A stretch of DNA of 64,000 bases from Clavibacter sp. A6099 (GCF_021919125.1 NZ_CP083439.1:124001-188000), one strand, 5' to 3'. Counted from the stretch's first letter, positions 54,350 through 62,318 are shown. The notes: a model not told the origin generated them from the letters alone. Numbers and translations are program-made.

Positions 54350-54517
54350 GGGGATCCTGTTCTCTCGAAGGGTGTCGCCCGGGCTTCGCGGGCGTTCGAG
54401 GATCGATCCCCGTCTCCCGGTCGCGGACGCGGACGGATGCGCGAGGAATCTAGTGCGCGGCCCCGGCGCCCCGTAAGCGTGCCGCACAGGGGGTGTACAC
54501 GCCGCAGACGTGCCCGG

Positions 54518-54733
54518 TCAGCGCCTCGCGCCCCGGCGACGCCACCGGACGACCGTGGACACCAGGAGCACGACCGCGCTCACGACCATCAGCAGGAGCC
54601 CGAGGGGACGCAGATCGTCGCGGGCGAGCGTCATGACGACGCCGATCGCGAAGAGGATCCCGAGCGCCGCATCCCGGGGACGGGTGAGGCTGCCGGTCGC
54701 GGCGCGGTCGCCGGGTCCCGTCGCATCGTCAAT
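54518..54733 (-). CDS. Small membrane protein (paralogue B), apparent ATT start
   Basis: A 71-codon frame with an acidic N-terminus (DDATGPGDRAATGSLTRP), two helices (DAALGILFAIGVVMTLARDDL and PLGLLLMVVSAVVLLVSTVV) and a basic tail. The first codon aligned with paralogue A's ATG is ATT, directly after an identical 15-bp upstream sequence. No in-frame ATG or GTG exists before the first helix. Either AUU is used as a start codon, or the gene has lost its start and is decaying. Confidence 0.5.
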   Translation of the reverse strand: MDDATGPGDRAATGSLTRPRDAALGILFAIGVVMTLARDDLRPLGLLLMVVSAVVLLVSTVVRWRRRGARR

Positions 54734-54739
54734 GCCCTC

Positions 54740-54745
54740 ACGCTA
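54740..54745 (-). promoter_or_regulatory. -10 box TAGCGT before the ATT-start paralogue
   Basis: Same TAGCGT-GAGGGC context as the gene at 54030, placing the transcript start at or near the ATT. Confidence 0.4.
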
Positions 54746-54789
54746 GGCGCGGGCGCGCGCCGTCGCGTCCGCCGGATGGGGGATGCCGG

Positions 54790-55416
54790 TCAGATCCGCC
54801 CCTCCAGCTCCAGCAGCGTCGTCTTCGCGGCGAGCCCGCCGATGTAGCCGCCGAGCGTGCCGTCGGAGCGGAGGACGCGGTGGCAGGGGATCACCACGGG
54901 CAGCGGGTTGGTCGAGCACGCCGTGCCGACCGCGCGGGTGGCTGCCGGGCTGCCCGCGGTCTCGGCGACCTCGCGGTAGGTGCGGGTGGATCCGTACGGG
55001 ATCTCCGGCAGCAGCCGCTGCACGCGGTCGCGGAAGCCGGTCGACAGGCGGCGATCCAGCGGCAGGTCGAACGCCCGGCGGCGGCCGGCGAAGTACTCGT
55101 CGAGCTCGCGCGCGGCCGCATCGAGGCGCTTGGGGGCGCGCAGGATCCGCGGGCCGAGCCGCCGCGCGAGGTCGCCGAGGACGGTGTCGTGGTCCTCGCG
55201 GGAGTAGGCGACGCGGATCAGGCCGCGCTCGGTGGCGGCGAGCAGCAGCGGGCCGACGGGGGAGTCGATCGTGGTGAAGCCGACATCGAGGGCGCCGTCG
55301 GCCTCGGCCCGGTCGGCGAGGCGGAGGCGGAGGGCGTCGAGGGCGGGTGCGGTCGGGTCGGCGGCCTCGAGCGCGTCGGCGTCGAGGAAGGGGGCGGTGT
55401 CGTCGGGATCGGTCAC
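54790..55416 (-). CDS. ogt: O6-methylguanine-DNA methyltransferase
   Basis: A 208-residue suicide DNA-repair protein. The C-terminal domain contains FRDRVQRLLPEIPYGSTRTYREVAETAGSPAATRAVG and the active-site PCHRV (Cys178), which takes the alkyl group from O6-alkylguanine. It ends with GGLAAKTTLLELEG. GTG 55416 follows GAGGAGG and overlaps the sigma-factor stop (GTGA), so the two are co-expressed. Confidence 0.93.
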   Translation of the reverse strand: MTDPDDTAPFLDADALEAADPTAPALDALRLRLADRAEADGALDVGFTTIDSPVGPLLLAATERGLIRVAYSREDHDTVLGDLARRLGPRILRAPKRLDAAARELDEYFAGRRRAFDLPLDRRLSTGFRDRVQRLLPEIPYGSTRTYREVAETAGSPAATRAVGTACSTNPLPVVIPCHRVLRSDGTLGGYIGGLAAKTTLLELEGRI

Positions 55417-55976
55417 GGTCGTCCTCCTCGGGCGTCTTCGGGTGCGGGTGCGGGTGCGGGTGCAAGTGCGGGTGCGGGTGATGGCTCGCGCACGGACGAG
55501 GGCGGATCCGCCCCCATCGTCCGCCGGAGGCTCGCCACCCCGTCCGCGGCCGCGCGCCGCACGGCCTCGGGCGTCCCGCCGACGATCGACGCCACCTCCG
55601 CGTGCGGCAGCCCGCCGAGGTACCGGTACGCGACCGCGAGCCGCTGCCGCTCGGGCAGGGCGGCGACGGCGCGCCAGAGGTCGGGGTCGCGGGAGTCGGG
55701 CACGCCGAGGTCCGAGACCCGCTCGGGCACCTCGTCCACGGGGAGCGCGCGGCGGCCGCGGGCGCGGATCGCGTCGAGGGCCTTGCGGTGCGCGATCGTC
55801 ACGAGCCAGGCGCGCACGTCGGCGCGCGGCCCGAGCCGCGGGTACGCGACGAGCGCCGACAGGAACGTCTCCGACCACGCGTCCTCGGCGTCCGCGTGCC
55901 CGCCGAGCACGGCCCGGCACACGCGGAGCACCACGGCGCCGTGCTCGGTCACGACCCTGTCGAACGGCTGCATCAT
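55413..55976 (-). CDS. ECF-type RNA polymerase sigma factor
   Basis: A 187-residue sigma factor. Region 2 is VLRVCRAVLGGHADAEDAWSETFLSALVAYPRL with DVRAWLVTIAHRKALDAIR (region 2.3-2.4). Region 4 is AVAALPERQRLAVAYRYLGGLPHAEVASIVGGTPEAVRRAAADGVASLRR. A Pro/Ala tail (APALAPAPAPAPEDA), encoded by a short GCGGGT-type repeat, replaces any anti-sigma contact domain. No anti-sigma gene is adjacent. Coupling to ogt suggests a regulator of alkylation repair, though it may control more. The gene starts at tandem ATGs just after GGAG. Confidence 0.87.
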   Translation of the reverse strand: MMQPFDRVVTEHGAVVLRVCRAVLGGHADAEDAWSETFLSALVAYPRLGPRADVRAWLVTIAHRKALDAIRARGRRALPVDEVPERVSDLGVPDSRDPDLWRAVAALPERQRLAVAYRYLGGLPHAEVASIVGGTPEAVRRAAADGVASLRRTMGADPPSSVREPSPAPALAPAPAPAPEDARGGRP

Positions 55977-56074
55977 CTCCACACCGGGTAGACGCCGGGG
56001 CGGGGTGATCCGTGAGGTCGGCGTGCGGATCAGTCTCGCGGATCCCGCGGCCGGCGCGACAGCCCACCGCAGGC

Positions 56075-56112
56075 GCACCGCCCGCCTGCGGACGCACCGC
56101 CCGCCTGCGGAC
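56075..56112. repeat. Tandem 2 x 19-bp repeat
   Basis: GCACCGCCCGCCTGCGGAC occurs twice head to tail. The first unit can also pair with the preceding CCGCAGGCG. Confidence 0.8.
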
Positions 56113-56265
56113 GCGCCGTGCGCCTCCTCGCCATCTCCGGTGCTCCGCCCGTGCGCGCCGTAGGGACTACCCGTGACGGTCCCCGGGGATGACGACCCGG
56201 TGCCTCCCGGTCGCGAGGATGGATGCGCGGCCCACCCCCGGCCGCGCGCTCCGCGAGGAGCATCC

Positions 56266-56296
56266 GCCGCCGGCCCGTCCCCCCCGGGCCGGCGGC
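56266..56296 (+). promoter_or_regulatory. 12-bp hairpin in the response-regulator leader
   Basis: GCCGCCGGCCCG pairs perfectly with 56285-56296 around a 7-nt C-rich loop, ending 23 bp before the ATG and just upstream of the AGAGG ribosome site. It could influence translation or act as an attenuator. Confidence 0.5.
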
Positions 56297-56319
56297 GCAC
56301 ACGACGGAAGAGGATCCGC

Positions 56320-57057
56320 ATGGCCAGCACGCTGAGCTCCGCCGCACGCGACGACGAGCAGGCGGTGCCCGGCGACGCGCCCCGCGTGCTGCGCGTCTTC
56401 GTGGTCGACGAGGAGGCGCCCATCACGCAGCTGCTGTCGCTCGCGCTGCGGATGGAGGGCTGGGACGTGCGCGTCTTCGCCACCGGCCGTGCGGCGATCG
56501 ACGCCGCCGTCGAGGCCGCGCCCGACGCGATCCTGCTCGACATGACGCTGCCCGACGTCTCGGGCGTGGAGGTGGTCGGCGAGCTGCGGCGGGCCGGCGT
56601 CGCGACGCCCGTGCTGTTCCTCACCGGGCGCGACTCGCTCGAGGACCGGCTCGCGGCCTTCGGCGCGGGCGCCGACGACTACGTGACCAAGCCGTTCGGC
56701 CTCGAGGAGGTCGTCGAGACGCTGCGCGTGCTCTTCCGCCGCCGGGGCCTCGCCCCGGCCACGATCACCGCGGGCGACCTCGTGCTCGACCCGGCGACGG
56801 GCGAGGCGTGGCTCGCGGGCGTGCCGCTGGAACTGGATCCGATGGACCTCGTCGTCGTGCAGGCGCTCGCCGAGGAGCCGACGCGCCGGCTCTCCCGCCG
56901 TGAGCTCGTGCACCGCCTGACGGACGCGGGCTGGGACCTCGTCGCCCCGCGCGCGCTCCTCGACCTGCCGTCCGTGACCGGCCGCCGCGCGGGCCGCGAC
57001 CAGGTCGCGCTGCTCGCCGTGGCGGGCGACGACCTGGTGCTCGCGCCCGCCGTCTGA
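56320..57057 (+). CDS. Orphan response regulator with aberrant OmpR-type output domain
   Basis: A 245-residue protein. A polar N-terminal tail of about 23 residues precedes a complete receiver: VVDEE acidic pocket, phospho-acceptor Asp74 (AILLDMTLP), Thr in LFLTGRD and Lys124 (YVTKPFG). The C-terminal part starts like an OmpR winged helix (TITAGDLVLDPATGEAWLAGVPLELDPMDLVVVQAL and RLSRRELVHRLTD). It then loses the recognition-helix/wing consensus (no VDVHIxxLRxKL); instead it ends DQVALLAVAGDDLVLAPAV. No kinase gene is nearby. Output may be altered DNA binding or protein interaction. Confidence 0.8.
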   Translation: MASTLSSAARDDEQAVPGDAPRVLRVFVVDEEAPITQLLSLALRMEGWDVRVFATGRAAIDAAVEAAPDAILLDMTLPDVSGVEVVGELRRAGVATPVLFLTGRDSLEDRLAAFGAGADDYVTKPFGLEEVVETLRVLFRRRGLAPATITAGDLVLDPATGEAWLAGVPLELDPMDLVVVQALAEEPTRRLSRRELVHRLTDAGWDLVAPRALLDLPSVTGRRAGRDQVALLAVAGDDLVLAPAV

Positions 57058-57107
57058 CGCGCGGGCCGACGCCTCTGACGCCGCGGCGCCCGAACGGCCG
57101 GTCCGTG

Positions 57108-57179
57108 GTCACCCCAATCCGGGGGCCGGTGCGGCGAGTCACCCCCGCAACTCCGGGGATCACGAGTCACACGCGTCAC
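57108..57179 (+). promoter_or_regulatory. GTCAC repeat cluster upstream of the surface-protein gene
   Basis: GTCAC occurs at 57108, 57138, 57166 and 57175; the last two form a direct repeat with 9-bp period, just before an unusually AT-rich stretch (CAAATAATTT, 57185-57194) that may be promoter. Direct repeats of this kind resemble sites of OmpR-family regulators. Confidence 0.4.
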
Positions 57180-57214
57180 ACTGCGCAAATAATTTCCCCA
57201 GGTGAGTAGCGGAT

Positions 57215-57251
57215 GTCCCTACAGTCGGGACCGGGGAGCTGAACCTCCCCG
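57215..57251 (+). promoter_or_regulatory. Structured 5' leader of the surface-protein gene
   Basis: Two adjacent hairpins, GTCCC/GGGAC (57215-57219, 57227-57231) and CGGGGAG/CTCCCCG (57232-57238, 57245-57251, loop CTGAAC), lie in a leader of about 100-150 nt before the ATG. It may be a regulatory RNA; I do not recognise a specific riboswitch class. Confidence 0.35.
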
Positions 57252-57345
57252 ACGCGTCCTCGAGACCCCCGAGCGCGTCCCCTCCACCGCACGATCGCGG
57301 CACAGCAATGGCGCGCCCGGGCGGTCCTGCACCACTGGAGCTGTC

Positions 57346-58635
57346 ATGACCCGTCCCACCCCCGCCGCAGGTCGCGGCAGGTCGTTCCGTCGCGCGGCCG
57401 CCGGCGCCTGCCTCTCGGCCTCGCTCGTGATCCTGCCCCTCGCGATGGCGCCCGCAGCCCACGCCGAGACGGCCCCGGTCGGATCCGCGCCCGTCGCCGT
57501 CGAGACGCCGGCCGTCGAGACCCCCGCGGTCGAGACCCCCGCCGCCACGCCGACGCCCGCCGTCGAGGCGCCCGCCGCCGACGCGACGCCGACCCCCGCG
57601 CCCACCGAGACCGCCGAGGAGACGGCCCCCGTCGCCGACGCCCCGGTCGAGACCACGCCGACCCCGGCCGTCCCGACCACCCCCGGCGCGCCGACGACCG
57701 GCCTCCCGACGCTCGAGCCGACCGTCCCCGTCGTCGAGCTGCCCTTCACCTGGACCACGCCCGACCGCGGCGTCGCCCTCCCGGTCAACGAGGCCGTGCC
57801 GTTCGCCGGCACCGGCACCGCGGGCAGCATCGTCACGGCCAGCTACTTCAACGCGGTGGGCGTCAAGTCGATCGCCGGCATCGGCATCGTCGGCGAGGAC
57901 GGCACGTACGCGTTCCCCGCGAGCTTCACCGAGCTGCTCCAGGACTCGAAGACCGCGAGCGTCACGCTGACGCAGGTCGGCCTCGACCTCACGATCAAGG
58001 GCGAGATCCGCGGCCTCGTGCGCTTCGCCGAGGCGCCCGTCGGCCCGTTCGTCCGCGCCGAGGCCTCGTTCTCGACCATCTCGCCGATCTCCGTCGCCCA
58101 GGCCACCAGCATCCTCGGCGGCCTGAAGGTCAACGCCACCGGCTACCTCCGCTACGAGGCCGTCGAGGTCACGGTCACGGCGCCCGACGGCAGCATGATC
58201 CAGATCAGCGACGAGAACGGCGGCGTCGGCGTCAGCACCCGCTCCCTCAAGGACCTCGTGCGCGCCGACGTCGACGGCACGTTCGCGCAGCCGATCATCC
58301 TGTTCGGCGACATCCAGCCGGGCACCTACCAGGTGTCCGTCGCGGGCCTCGAGTCGGGCCTCACGCAGGGCGGCACCGTCGAGCTGACCGGCGAGGACGC
58401 GGGCGGACCGGTCATACCGGGCGTCCCGACCCCGGCGCCGACCACGCCGTCGATCGACCCCGCGGGCACGCCGGCGAAGCCGATCACGAAGCCGGCCGCG
58501 AACCACGACGACACCCTGCCCGTCACGGGCACTGACGGCGCCGCGGCCCTCGGCCTCGGCGGCCTCGGCGCGCTGCTGGCCCTGGCCGGCGCGGGCACGC
58601 TCGTCGCCCGCCGCCGCCTGCGCCCCGCGGAGTAG
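57346..58635 (+). CDS. LPXTG-anchored surface protein
   Basis: A 429-residue wall protein. The signal peptide (FRRAAAGACLSASLVILPLAMAPAAHA) is followed by a Pro/Thr/Glu-rich stalk (repeats of VETPAVETPAVETPA, residues 45-125), then beta-rich domains (residues 130-360: GVALPVNEAVPFAGTGTAGSIVTASYF). A Pro-rich linker leads to the sorting signal LPVTG-TDGAAALGLGGLGALLALAGAG-TLVARRRL, so sortase should attach it to peptidoglycan. Ligand or role unknown. ATG 57346 follows TGGAG. A strong terminator ends the unit. Confidence 0.88.
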   Translation: MTRPTPAAGRGRSFRRAAAGACLSASLVILPLAMAPAAHAETAPVGSAPVAVETPAVETPAVETPAATPTPAVEAPAADATPTPAPTETAEETAPVADAPVETTPTPAVPTTPGAPTTGLPTLEPTVPVVELPFTWTTPDRGVALPVNEAVPFAGTGTAGSIVTASYFNAVGVKSIAGIGIVGEDGTYAFPASFTELLQDSKTASVTLTQVGLDLTIKGEIRGLVRFAEAPVGPFVRAEASFSTISPISVAQATSILGGLKVNATGYLRYEAVEVTVTAPDGSMIQISDENGGVGVSTRSLKDLVRADVDGTFAQPIILFGDIQPGTYQVSVAGLESGLTQGGTVELTGEDAGGPVIPGVPTPAPTTPSIDPAGTPAKPITKPAANHDDTLPVTGTDGAAALGLGGLGALLALAGAGTLVARRRLRPAE

Positions 58636-58661
58636 CGGAACGGCACCACCCGCATCACGCA

Positions 58662-58701
58662 CGACGACGGCCGGATCCCCGCGGGGATCCGGCCGTCGTC
58701 G
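58662..58701 (+). terminator. Perfect 40-nt palindromic terminator
   Basis: CGACGACGGCCGGATCCCCG and its exact reverse complement meet at 58681/58682, giving an 18-bp stem with a 4-nt loop. It follows the surface-protein stop by 26 bp. Confidence 0.85.
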
Positions 58702-58810
58702 CGTCCGCGCCCCGCCTTGTCCCGCCCCGCGCCCTCCCCGTAGGTTTGACGTGACCCGCAACGAATCACCCGCACGCGGATCCGCACCCCGTATGAGACG
58801 AAGGAGTCCC

Positions 58811-60025
58811 ATGTCCGACACGCAGCCCGCCGCGACGCCCACGGAGACCGGAGGCGCCCTCGGCGTCGCGATGATCGGCCACGGGTTCATGGGCGCCGCC
58901 CACTCGCAGGCCTGGCGCGTCGCCCCCGCGTTCTTCGACCTGCCGCTCGCGCCGCGCATGGTCTCGATCGTCGGCCGTGACCGGGCGCGCACGCAGGAGT
59001 CCGCGGACCGCTGGGGCTGGGATCGCGCGGAGACCGACTGGCGCGCCGCGATCGAGCGCGACGACATCGACGTCGTCGACATCTGCTCGCCCGGCAGCAC
59101 GCACGTGGAGATCGCCGTCGCCGCGCTCGAGGCGGGCAAGCACGTGCTGTGCGAGAAGCCGCTCGCGAACACGGTCGAGGAGGCGGAGATCATGGCGGCC
59201 GCCGCCGAGAAGGCCGCCGCGAAGGGGATCCGCGCGATGGTCGGCTTCAGCTATCGCCGCGTGCCCGCCATCACGTTCGCGCGCGACCTCGTCGCCCAGG
59301 GCGCCGTCGGCGAGCTCCGCCAGGTGCGCGCGCTCTACCTGCAGGACTGGCTGACCGACGCCGAGGGACCCATGACGTGGCGCCTCGACAAGGAGGCGGC
59401 CGGATCCGGCGCGCTCGGCGACATCGGCGCGCACATCGTCGACGCCGTGCAGTTCATCACGGGCGAGAACCTCGACGCGGTGAGCGGCCTGCTCCGCACG
59501 TTCGTCGAGGAGCGCCCGCTGCTCGCCGAGACGCGCGGCCTCGGCGGCGTCGCGTCGAGCGAGCGCGGGAAGGTGACGGTCGACGACGCCGCCTACTTCA
59601 CGGGGAAGCTCGCGGGCGGCGCGCTCGCCAGCTTCGAGGCGACCCGCATGGCCACCGGCCGCAAGAACGCGCTGCGGCTGGAGTTCAGCGGATCCGACGG
59701 CGCCATCTCCTTCGACCTCGAGCGCCTCAACGAGATCGAGCTGTACGACGCGACCGCGCCCGCCGACCGGCTGGGCTTCCGCCGGATCCTCGTCACCGAG
59801 CCCGAGCACCCCTACGCGGCGGCGTGGTGGCCGACCGGCCACGGCCTCGGCTACGAGCACGCGTTCACCCACCAGGTGCGCGACCTCGTGCACGACATCG
59901 CCGCGGGCCGCGAGCCGCAGCCCTCGTTCGCCGACGGACTCCGCGTGCAGCGCGTGCTCGACGCCGTGGAGCGCAGCTCGGCCGACGGCAGCGCGTGGGT
60001 GCAGGTGGACTCCACCCGAGGCTGA
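58811..60025 (+). CDS. Gfo/Idh/MocA family oxidoreductase
   Basis: A 404-residue dehydrogenase, the third of its family in the window. Rossmann motif GVAMIGHGFMGAAHSQAWR, CSPGSTHVEIAVAALEAGKHVLCEKPLANT (catalytic Lys), GALGDIGAHIVDAVQFITGE (Asp-His region) and a C-terminal half-barrel. Likely oxidises a sugar or inositol. AAGGAG precedes the ATG. It is a single-gene unit; a hairpin follows. Confidence 0.9.
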   Translation: MSDTQPAATPTETGGALGVAMIGHGFMGAAHSQAWRVAPAFFDLPLAPRMVSIVGRDRARTQESADRWGWDRAETDWRAAIERDDIDVVDICSPGSTHVEIAVAALEAGKHVLCEKPLANTVEEAEIMAAAAEKAAAKGIRAMVGFSYRRVPAITFARDLVAQGAVGELRQVRALYLQDWLTDAEGPMTWRLDKEAAGSGALGDIGAHIVDAVQFITGENLDAVSGLLRTFVEERPLLAETRGLGGVASSERGKVTVDDAAYFTGKLAGGALASFEATRMATGRKNALRLEFSGSDGAISFDLERLNEIELYDATAPADRLGFRRILVTEPEHPYAAAWWPTGHGLGYEHAFTHQVRDLVHDIAAGREPQPSFADGLRVQRVLDAVERSSADGSAWVQVDSTRG

Positions 60026-60041
60026 TCCGGCGCGCGGGGTC

Positions 60042-60064
60042 GGCCGGCTCCCCGCCTGCCGGCC
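60042..60064 (+). terminator. Hairpin after the third Gfo/Idh gene
   Basis: GGCCGGC / GCCGGCC stem with a 9-nt loop, 16 bp beyond the stop codon. Confidence 0.55.
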
Positions 60065-60073
60065 TCGTCAGAC

Positions 60074-60091
60074 GATCGCCTGGGAGCGATC
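60074..60091. promoter_or_regulatory. Dyad GATCGC-N6-GCGATC
   Basis: Perfect 6-bp arms about 100 bp upstream of the matrixin gene. A possible operator for the envelope/copper gene run. Confidence 0.35.
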
Positions 60092-60187
60092 TGCGCGCGG
60101 GAGGGCGGGCAGGTTCTACCTTCGGCGCGCGGGGAGGCACGGGCGGGGACGTCGGGATGCACCCGCTCCATCGCTCCCGGAGGTCCC

Positions 60188-60751
60188 ATGAGATCACCCG
60201 CCCCTGCCCGCCGACGCGGTCGCGTCGCCCTGCTCGCCACCGCGGGCCTGGCATCGCTGGCCGCCCTGGCCGTCGCCGCACCGGCCCAGGCCTTCAACCG
60301 GGAGGGCCCGCACTGGCCCACCGCGAAGCTGACCGTGGACACGACCGCGGTCCCCGCTGGCACGTTCCACGACGCCCTCGCCGACGCGGCCGCCGAGTAC
60401 ACCGCGCGCACCCACGCGTCGGTCACCACGGAGGACACGACGGGCTCGCCGTGGAGCGCGCAGGTCATCGACGCCGGGGACGACGGCTACGAGGGCTACT
60501 CGACGTGGAGATACGAAGGGGGCGACCTCACCTACACGGCGTCCATGCACCTCAACACCGAGTACCTCGACGACTCGATGCCGACCACGCGCCTGAAGGT
60601 CGTGTGGGAGCACGAGACGGGCCACGTGCTCGGCCTCGCGCACGTCCCCGGCATCGACCACGTCATGTACTACCGGGCATCCGACGCGTACGACGACGGC
60701 GTGGACGGCCTCACCGACGACGAGGTCGCCGGGATCGACTCCCTCTACTGA
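60188..60751 (+). CDS. Secreted matrixin-type metalloprotease
   Basis: A 187-residue exported protease. The signal peptide (RRRGRVALLATAGLASLAALAVAAPAQA) is followed by a compact catalytic domain with the metzincin zinc motif HETGHVLGLAH (His142, His146, His152; catalytic Glu143) and a Met-turn (HVMYY, Met160). No pro-domain with a cysteine switch is seen, so it is smaller than typical matrixins. The pattern resembles other small actinobacterial secreted matrixin proteases. CCGGAGG precedes the ATG; its stop overlaps the next gene. Confidence 0.85.
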   Translation: MRSPAPARRRGRVALLATAGLASLAALAVAAPAQAFNREGPHWPTAKLTVDTTAVPAGTFHDALADAAAEYTARTHASVTTEDTTGSPWSAQVIDAGDDGYEGYSTWRYEGGDLTYTASMHLNTEYLDDSMPTTRLKVVWEHETGHVLGLAHVPGIDHVMYYRASDAYDDGVDGLTDDEVAGIDSLY

Positions 60752-61425
60752 TGGGCACGCACATGAGCACGAGCACGACCGCACCGACGATCCGCCTCGC
60801 CGCCCTCGCCCTGGGGGCCGGCGTGCTCCTGCTGGCCGGCTGCACGGCGGCGCCGACGGACGCCTCCCCGGCCGCTCCCGCGGACGACGCCTCGACGACG
60901 GCGCCGATGGATCCCGGCATGGACATGCCGATGGAGGCGGGGCCGGGGTCGCACACCCACGGATCCCGCCACACCCTCTACGGCTCGCTCGCCGCGCTCG
61001 CGGACGACAGCATCGACATCGTCACGGGCGCCGTCGTCGCGCAGCGCGAGGTGGCGGACCTCGGGCCGAGCGCCCCGGCCACGGTCTCGACGGTGCGGGT
61101 CACGTCGGTCGCGAAGACCGCGCGCGGCGTCACGGTCGGCGACGAGATCGAGGTGCGGCAGATCGGCACGGCCGCGGAGCCGGGCCCGGCGGCGATGCTC
61201 GCGAGCGGATCCGCGTACCTCCTCTACCTGCGGCCCTCGCGACTGCCCGGCGACGCGGCGTCCCAGTCGTTCGTCACGGGCGGCTCCGCCGGCATCTTCG
61301 CGGCCCCGGACGCGGGCGTGCAGGCGGACGGCGCCACGGGGTCGTCGGCGACGTTCGCGCGGATCGACCACGAGCAGGGCGACGTCCTGCCCGAGCGCGT
61401 CGCCGCGGATCACGCGCTCGGCTGA
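60751..61425 (+). CDS. Met/His-rich lipoprotein
   Basis: A 224-residue lipoprotein: hydrophobic N-terminus ending in the lipobox LLLAGC, then MDPGMDMPMEAGPGSHTHGSRH, a Met/His stretch typical of Cu(I)/Cu(II) binding, and a beta-rich domain (VVAQREVADLGPSAPATVSTVRVTSV, GDEIEVRQIGT, SGSAYLLYLRPSRLPG). ATG 60751 overlaps the protease stop by one base; ATG 60763 is an alternative start. Confidence 0.75.
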   Translation: MGTHMSTSTTAPTIRLAALALGAGVLLLAGCTAAPTDASPAAPADDASTTAPMDPGMDMPMEAGPGSHTHGSRHTLYGSLAALADDSIDIVTGAVVAQREVADLGPSAPATVSTVRVTSVAKTARGVTVGDEIEVRQIGTAAEPGPAAMLASGSAYLLYLRPSRLPGDAASQSFVTGGSAGIFAAPDAGVQADGATGSSATFARIDHEQGDVLPERVAADHALG

Positions 61426-61515
61426 GCGGGACCGGGTCCCGGTGCCGGTCCCGTGCCGTCGCGGCGGCGCCCGGGCGCTCCCGTACCCTGGAGCGGACGA
61501 CCGGGAGGCGGACGG

Positions 61516-62226
61516 GTGCAGGCACGGCAGGAGCGGACGCTGCGCGCCGCGCTGTCCGCATCCGTCTGCACGCTCGTCACGGCGACGCTGCACGCGGCGG
61601 CCGGCGGCGGGATCCCGCATCCGCTCGTCCTCGCGCTCGCCCTCGTGCTCGGCGTCGCGCTGTGCTTCGGGCTCGGCGGTCGCCGGGTGACGCTCGCGCA
61701 CCTCGTGCTCGCGATCGGCGCGACCCAGGGCGTGCTGCACGCGGCGTTCACGTTCGGCGGATCCGCGATCGGGTCCGTCCCCGGATCCGGCATGGACATG
61801 GGCGGCGCGGCCTCCGCTGCCGCGTCCGCGTCCGTCGGGCACTCCCACGCGCACGCCGCGGCCGACGCCGCGCGCGCCCTCGCCGGGTCCTCCGCGATGG
61901 CCGGGATGCCCGCCGAGCACGACGGCGCCATGCTGCTCGCCCACGTGATCGCCGGCCTGGTCAGCGTCTGCTCGCTCCGCGCCGGCGCCGACGCGCTCCG
62001 CCGGGTCGTGCGCGCACTCGCCCTGCGGGTCGGTGGCGCGCTCACCGGAGCCCTCGGCGCGCTCGTCGGAGCGGCGGTCGCGCTGGCCGCCGCGCTCGCC
62101 GAGCCGGCCACCGCACCCCGGCCGCGCCGGCTCGAGATCGACCTCCGTCCCGCGCGCCCGGTCGCGCTCCTCGCCGTGCGGATCCAGGGCCGCCGCGGTC
62201 CGCCGCTCGGCGCGCTCGCCGCCTGA
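61516..62226 (+). CDS. Membrane protein with Met/His-rich loop
   Basis: A 236-residue protein with about four to five hydrophobic segments (SVCTLVTATLHAAAGGG, LVLALALVLGVALCFGL, LAHLVLAIGATQGVLHAAFTFGG, LAHVIAGLVSVCSL, ALTGALGALVGAAVALAAAL). An external loop is rich in Met and His (GSGMDMGG, VGHSHAHAAAD, MAGMPAEHDGAM). Probably a copper-binding envelope protein. GTG 61516 has GGGAGG upstream. Confidence 0.7.
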   Translation: MQARQERTLRAALSASVCTLVTATLHAAAGGGIPHPLVLALALVLGVALCFGLGGRRVTLAHLVLAIGATQGVLHAAFTFGGSAIGSVPGSGMDMGGAASAAASASVGHSHAHAAADAARALAGSSAMAGMPAEHDGAMLLAHVIAGLVSVCSLRAGADALRRVVRALALRVGGALTGALGALVGAAVALAAALAEPATAPRPRRLEIDLRPARPVALLAVRIQGRRGPPLGALAA

Positions 62227-62318
62227 TCCGCGCCCGCCGCCGCTCCCTCGGAGCCCGGGCGCGGTCCCGCGCCGTCGCGCCGACCCGCCCATCCCGCATG
62301 CCGCGCACCCCGCGGCCG

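Larger units (their letters stand above)
55977..56319. other. 343-bp divergent intergenic region
   Basis: The gap between the leftward sigma-ogt genes and the rightward response regulator. It holds a 9-bp hairpin CCGCAGGCG/CGCCTGCGG (56067-56075, 56083-56091), a 19-bp unit repeated in tandem (56075-56093, 56094-56112) and a 12-bp stem at 56266-56296. No convincing ORF was seen. Confidence 0.7.
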
